This document shows, piece by piece, positions 63,612 through 64,000 of a DNA stretch of 64,000 nucleotides (positions are counted from its first letter, which is position 1; the number at the start of each line of letters is the position of its first letter). Under the pieces are notes generated by a model. It saw only the letters and a list, made by a program, of their open reading frames with translations. It was not told the DNA's origin and did no database searches. This DNA comes from Neospora caninum Liverpool (taxonomy: Eukaryota; Apicomplexa; Conoidasida; Eucoccidiorida; Sarcocystidae). The translations under genes were made by a program, and so were the position numbers. The DNA lies in NCBI RefSeq assembly GCF_000208865.1, contig NC_018396.1, positions 6,256,514 through 6,320,513 on the forward strand. The letters run 5' to 3'.

Positions 63612-64000
63612 CGTGTTGTTACCTTTGCACGAAAGTGGCGTACTGATATTGGCTGATTGGAGGCCTGCCTACAACCCTGTCGGTCGAAGGGGGAGAAGAC
63701 CCGTAGGCACTTTGCATGGAAGCAATTGCCTCCTTGTGTCCGTAGAGGTCGAGCACTAGTCTGTTGCAGGTGTTTGAAACCTGTACGAGATTACATAATG
63801 AAACGATGATGATCTAACCTTTCCCGCGGTAGAGAGACATTTCATTTATTCCAGAGTGGCCGATTGACGTCTTCGAAGATGTGTAAGTAGGGAGCGGTGT
63901 TGCTCATTTGCTCCCGCCGATAGTGATGTTTGCTGTTATATCCTGCTCCCCAACATTTTTTGGCAATTAAATCGTATAATGGGATCGTGTCCTCTTGTGA
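63612..64000. other. Window end, nothing assigned
   Basis: Possible 5' part or flank of the minus-strand SH3 region. No frame or motif that I can support. Confidence 0.4.

Overview
This window is nuclear DNA of a coccidian apicomplexan (Toxoplasma/Hammondia/Neospora type). The evidence is the GC-rich, serine/glutamate-rich coding sequence, many small exons with pyrimidine-rich 3' splice sites, TA/CA and TACA microsatellites, an apicoplast-type ferredoxin, and an ApiAP2 factor that carries an ACDC domain. The exact species cannot be fixed by eye. One 100-N assembly gap lies at 20583-20682. All exon limits are hand-made models built on GT-AG (one GC-AG) sites and phase agreement.

Left part (1-35 kb, GC-rich). 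Three genes on the minus strand run head to tail or nearly so. They are a plant-type [2Fe-2S] ferredoxin with signal and transit peptide (1742-3412, 3 exons), a giant CRT10/WD-propeller-like protein (5245-19278, 10 exons, about 3086 aa), and, after an intervening plus-strand gene, a 2394-aa tRNA(Ile)-lysidine synthase TilS (27020-35108, 3 exons). The intervening gene is a GPN-loop GTPase of the GPN2 class (plus strand, to 25063). Its first exon or exons fall in the assembly gap, and it carries an apparent 1-nt frameshift next to a GC-AG intron. GPN2 and the CRT10-like gene diverge across 19279-20682. GPN2 and TilS converge across 25064-27019.

Right part (35-64 kb, closer to 50% GC). Two identical tRNA-Thr(AGU) genes lie on the minus strand at 36.3 and 36.9 kb. 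They are followed by the AP-3 adaptor sigma subunit (plus, 38152-40580, 6 exons), a secreted protein of unknown family (plus, 41841-43133), an ApiAP2 transcription factor (minus, 44900-50815), an 8-kb stretch with no gene that I can support, and a small secreted protein with a STAS/SpoIIAA-like core (plus, 58935-60201). The last 2 kb hold a minus-strand SH3-domain coding region whose frame jumps at several homopolymer runs, so it is a pseudogene or badly sequenced.

Functional links: ferredoxin (electron donor for apicoplast MEP isoprenoid and Fe-S pathways) and TilS (modifies the CAU-anticodon tRNA-Ile of a bacterial-type translation system) both carry presequences suggesting the apicoplast. 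GPN2 (RNA polymerase assembly), the tRNA genes and the AP2 factor are gene-expression functions. AP-3 sigma belongs to vesicle sorting in the endomembrane system that also handles the two secreted proteins. They are not an operon; co-location is ordinary eukaryotic synteny.
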